DNA of 7,909 bases from Deltaproteobacteria bacterium (GTDB taxonomy: Bacteria > Desulfobacterota > Desulfobacteria > Desulfobacterales > UBA11574): assembly GCA_019313025.1 (NCBI GenBank), contig JAFDCA010000024.1:1-7909 (forward strand). Direction: 5' to 3'. The position numbers were made by a program, and so were the translations under genes. The notes below the pieces were generated by a model. The model did no database searches, was not told where the DNA came from, and worked only from the letters and a program-made list of their open reading frames with translations. Positions 6,964 to 7,909 of the stretch are shown piece by piece; the stretch's first letter is position 1; each line of letters begins with the position of its first letter.

Positions 6964-7909
6964 CTATTGCATCAAACCGGTTTCCTTGAAGTATTTCAAA
7001 GCGCCTGGGTGAAGCGGTGCGGATAGACCCTTGAGCATGTCCTCTTTCGTCAAATTTGCATATGCCGGATGCTGTCCCTTAAAATAATCGAAGTTATTAA
7101 ACAGTTCTTTGATAATCAGATAAACAACATCATCCGGCATATCAGCAGAGGTACATAGAGTGGCTACAACACCGAATGTTTCTACATTAACGGGATCTTT
7201 TGCGTCTGCATAGAATTCCCTCACAGGTATGGTGGTTTTCTGATAATATTTTATTTCTAAGATCAGTTTGTCAATCTCGGGTCCGGTAATCGGGATGAAT
7301 CGGACTTTGCGCGAACCGGAAACAGTCTCTTTGAGTATCTCGTTTGGATGTCCCACCGTAATAAAAAAAGCATCGATGCGGTTGTCCTGGAGAAGGCGTG
7401 GTGCGTCTGCGGCCTTAGATTTTTCCGGTACGATATCACTCTTAGGATTGAGCCCTATAGATTTAAGGGTATCGATGGCATTCATGTACATGGCAGCACC
7501 CGGATGGCCCAGATTGACCCTTTTTCCTTTGAGGTCATTGATGGTTTTTATGCCGGCGTCAGCGGCTGCCACCAAACACACGGATTCGTGGTGGATGCTG
7601 AAAACGGCACGCAGATTCTTTTGGGGGCCTTTTTTCGACCATTCGGCCAGTCCTTTGACCGCTTGATACTGCTTATCGGATTGCACCAGGCCAAATTCCA
7701 AGTAACCCGCCATAATGGCATTTATGTTAAAAACAGATCCGGGTGTGGATTCCACTGAAGCCCGTATACCAAGTTCATCGCGCTTGTCATTGATCATTTT
7801 TGCTATGATCAACCCGGTAGGAAAATAAATGCCGGTGACGTCTCCGGAACCAATGGTCAAGAATCGTGTTTCGGCTTGAAGCTCCGCAGTCATAGTGCCG
7901 AACATGATG
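6964..7909 (-). CDS. TAXI-family TRAP transporter solute-binding protein, 5' end outside the window
   Basis: This periplasmic substrate-binding protein belongs to the TAXI (TRAP-associated extracytoplasmic immunogenic) family, which delivers small, usually carboxylate-containing solutes to a fused TRAP membrane permease. Numbering from the first Met in the window (7905), the mature start is around ETRFLTIGSG (12-21). It is followed by the family pattern SGDVTGIYFPTG (20-31), PGSVFNINAI (55-64), GYLEFGLVQSD (67-77) and DLKGKRVNLGHPGAA (124-138), then the second lobe with DAFFITVGHPN and a C-terminal HPGALKYFKETGL. The residues before it (FGTMTAELQA) look like the end of a signal peptide whose basic and hydrophobic parts lie beyond 7909. 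The frame stays open to the window edge, so the gene is probably truncated by it by roughly 10-20 codons. No permease gene lies downstream; it may lie upstream. The ligand cannot be predicted. Confidence 0.92.
   Translation of the reverse strand, partial: IMFGTMTAELQAETRFLTIGSGDVTGIYFPTGLIIAKMINDKRDELGIRASVESTPGSVFNINAIMAGYLEFGLVQSDKQYQAVKGLAEWSKKGPQKNLRAVFSIHHESVCLVAAADAGIKTINDLKGKRVNLGHPGAAMYMNAIDTLKSIGLNPKSDIVPEKSKAADAPRLLQDNRIDAFFITVGHPNEILKETVSGSRKVRFIPITGPEIDKLILEIKYYQKTTIPVREFYADAKDPVNVETFGVVATLCTSADMPDDVVYLIIKELFNNFDYFKGQHPAYANLTKEDMLKGLSAPLHPGALKYFKETGLMQ

Noticed and set aside
7268..7758. Plus-strand frames of 132 and 136 codons antisense to the TAXI gene
   Set aside because: They are fully antisense to conserved TAXI family motifs and overlap each other in different frames; no independent coding signal is seen.
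1..7909. CRISPR arrays, tRNAs, insertion sequences, phage or defence genes
   Set aside because: No regularly spaced repeats, cloverleaf-like sequence, transposase motifs or known defence domains were found on reading both strands.

Overview
The window reads as chromosomal DNA from a Gram-negative bacterium of moderate G+C (about mid-40s percent by eye). It encodes an AsmA-like envelope protein, two predicted lipoproteins and a TAXI-type periplasmic binding protein. This mix, with lysine- and isoleucine-rich proteins, would suit a Desulfobacterota (former Deltaproteobacteria) genome. That placement is inference from gene content, not a database match.

All four substantial genes lie on the minus strand. 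Reading in the direction of transcription, from high to low coordinates: (1) 7909-6964, the 3' part of a TAXI-family TRAP transporter solute-binding protein whose signal peptide start lies outside the window; (2) 6963-6701, a gene-poor regulatory gap with two closely similar dyad elements and a candidate promoter; (3) 6700-5117, a phospholipase D / cardiolipin synthase-like lipoprotein with two intact HKD motifs; (4) 5066-4041, a class 3 lipase-like lipoprotein with a GHSLGG nucleophile elbow, starting at GTG; (5) 4009-308, a 1233-residue AsmA-like protein with an N-terminal membrane anchor and an AsmA-type C-terminal region; (6) 307-1, a short AT-rich stretch and a convergent plus-strand reading frame (18-206) that looks like a gene remnant or a very small gene.

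The three genes from 6700 to 308 are separated by only 50 and 31 bp, face the same way and probably form one transcription unit. Together they suggest an envelope glycerophospholipid module: a PLD-fold phosphatidyl-transferase or phospholipase and a serine lipase, both probably tethered to a membrane by lipid, plus an AsmA/YhdP/TamB-type protein of the length expected for moving phospholipid across the periplasm. The individual families are well known. The joint role in outer-membrane lipid remodelling is my hypothesis and the most interesting point here. The TAXI gene is upstream, separated by 218-263 bp, and probably belongs to a different transport unit. No tRNA, rRNA, CRISPR array, insertion sequence or phage gene was seen.
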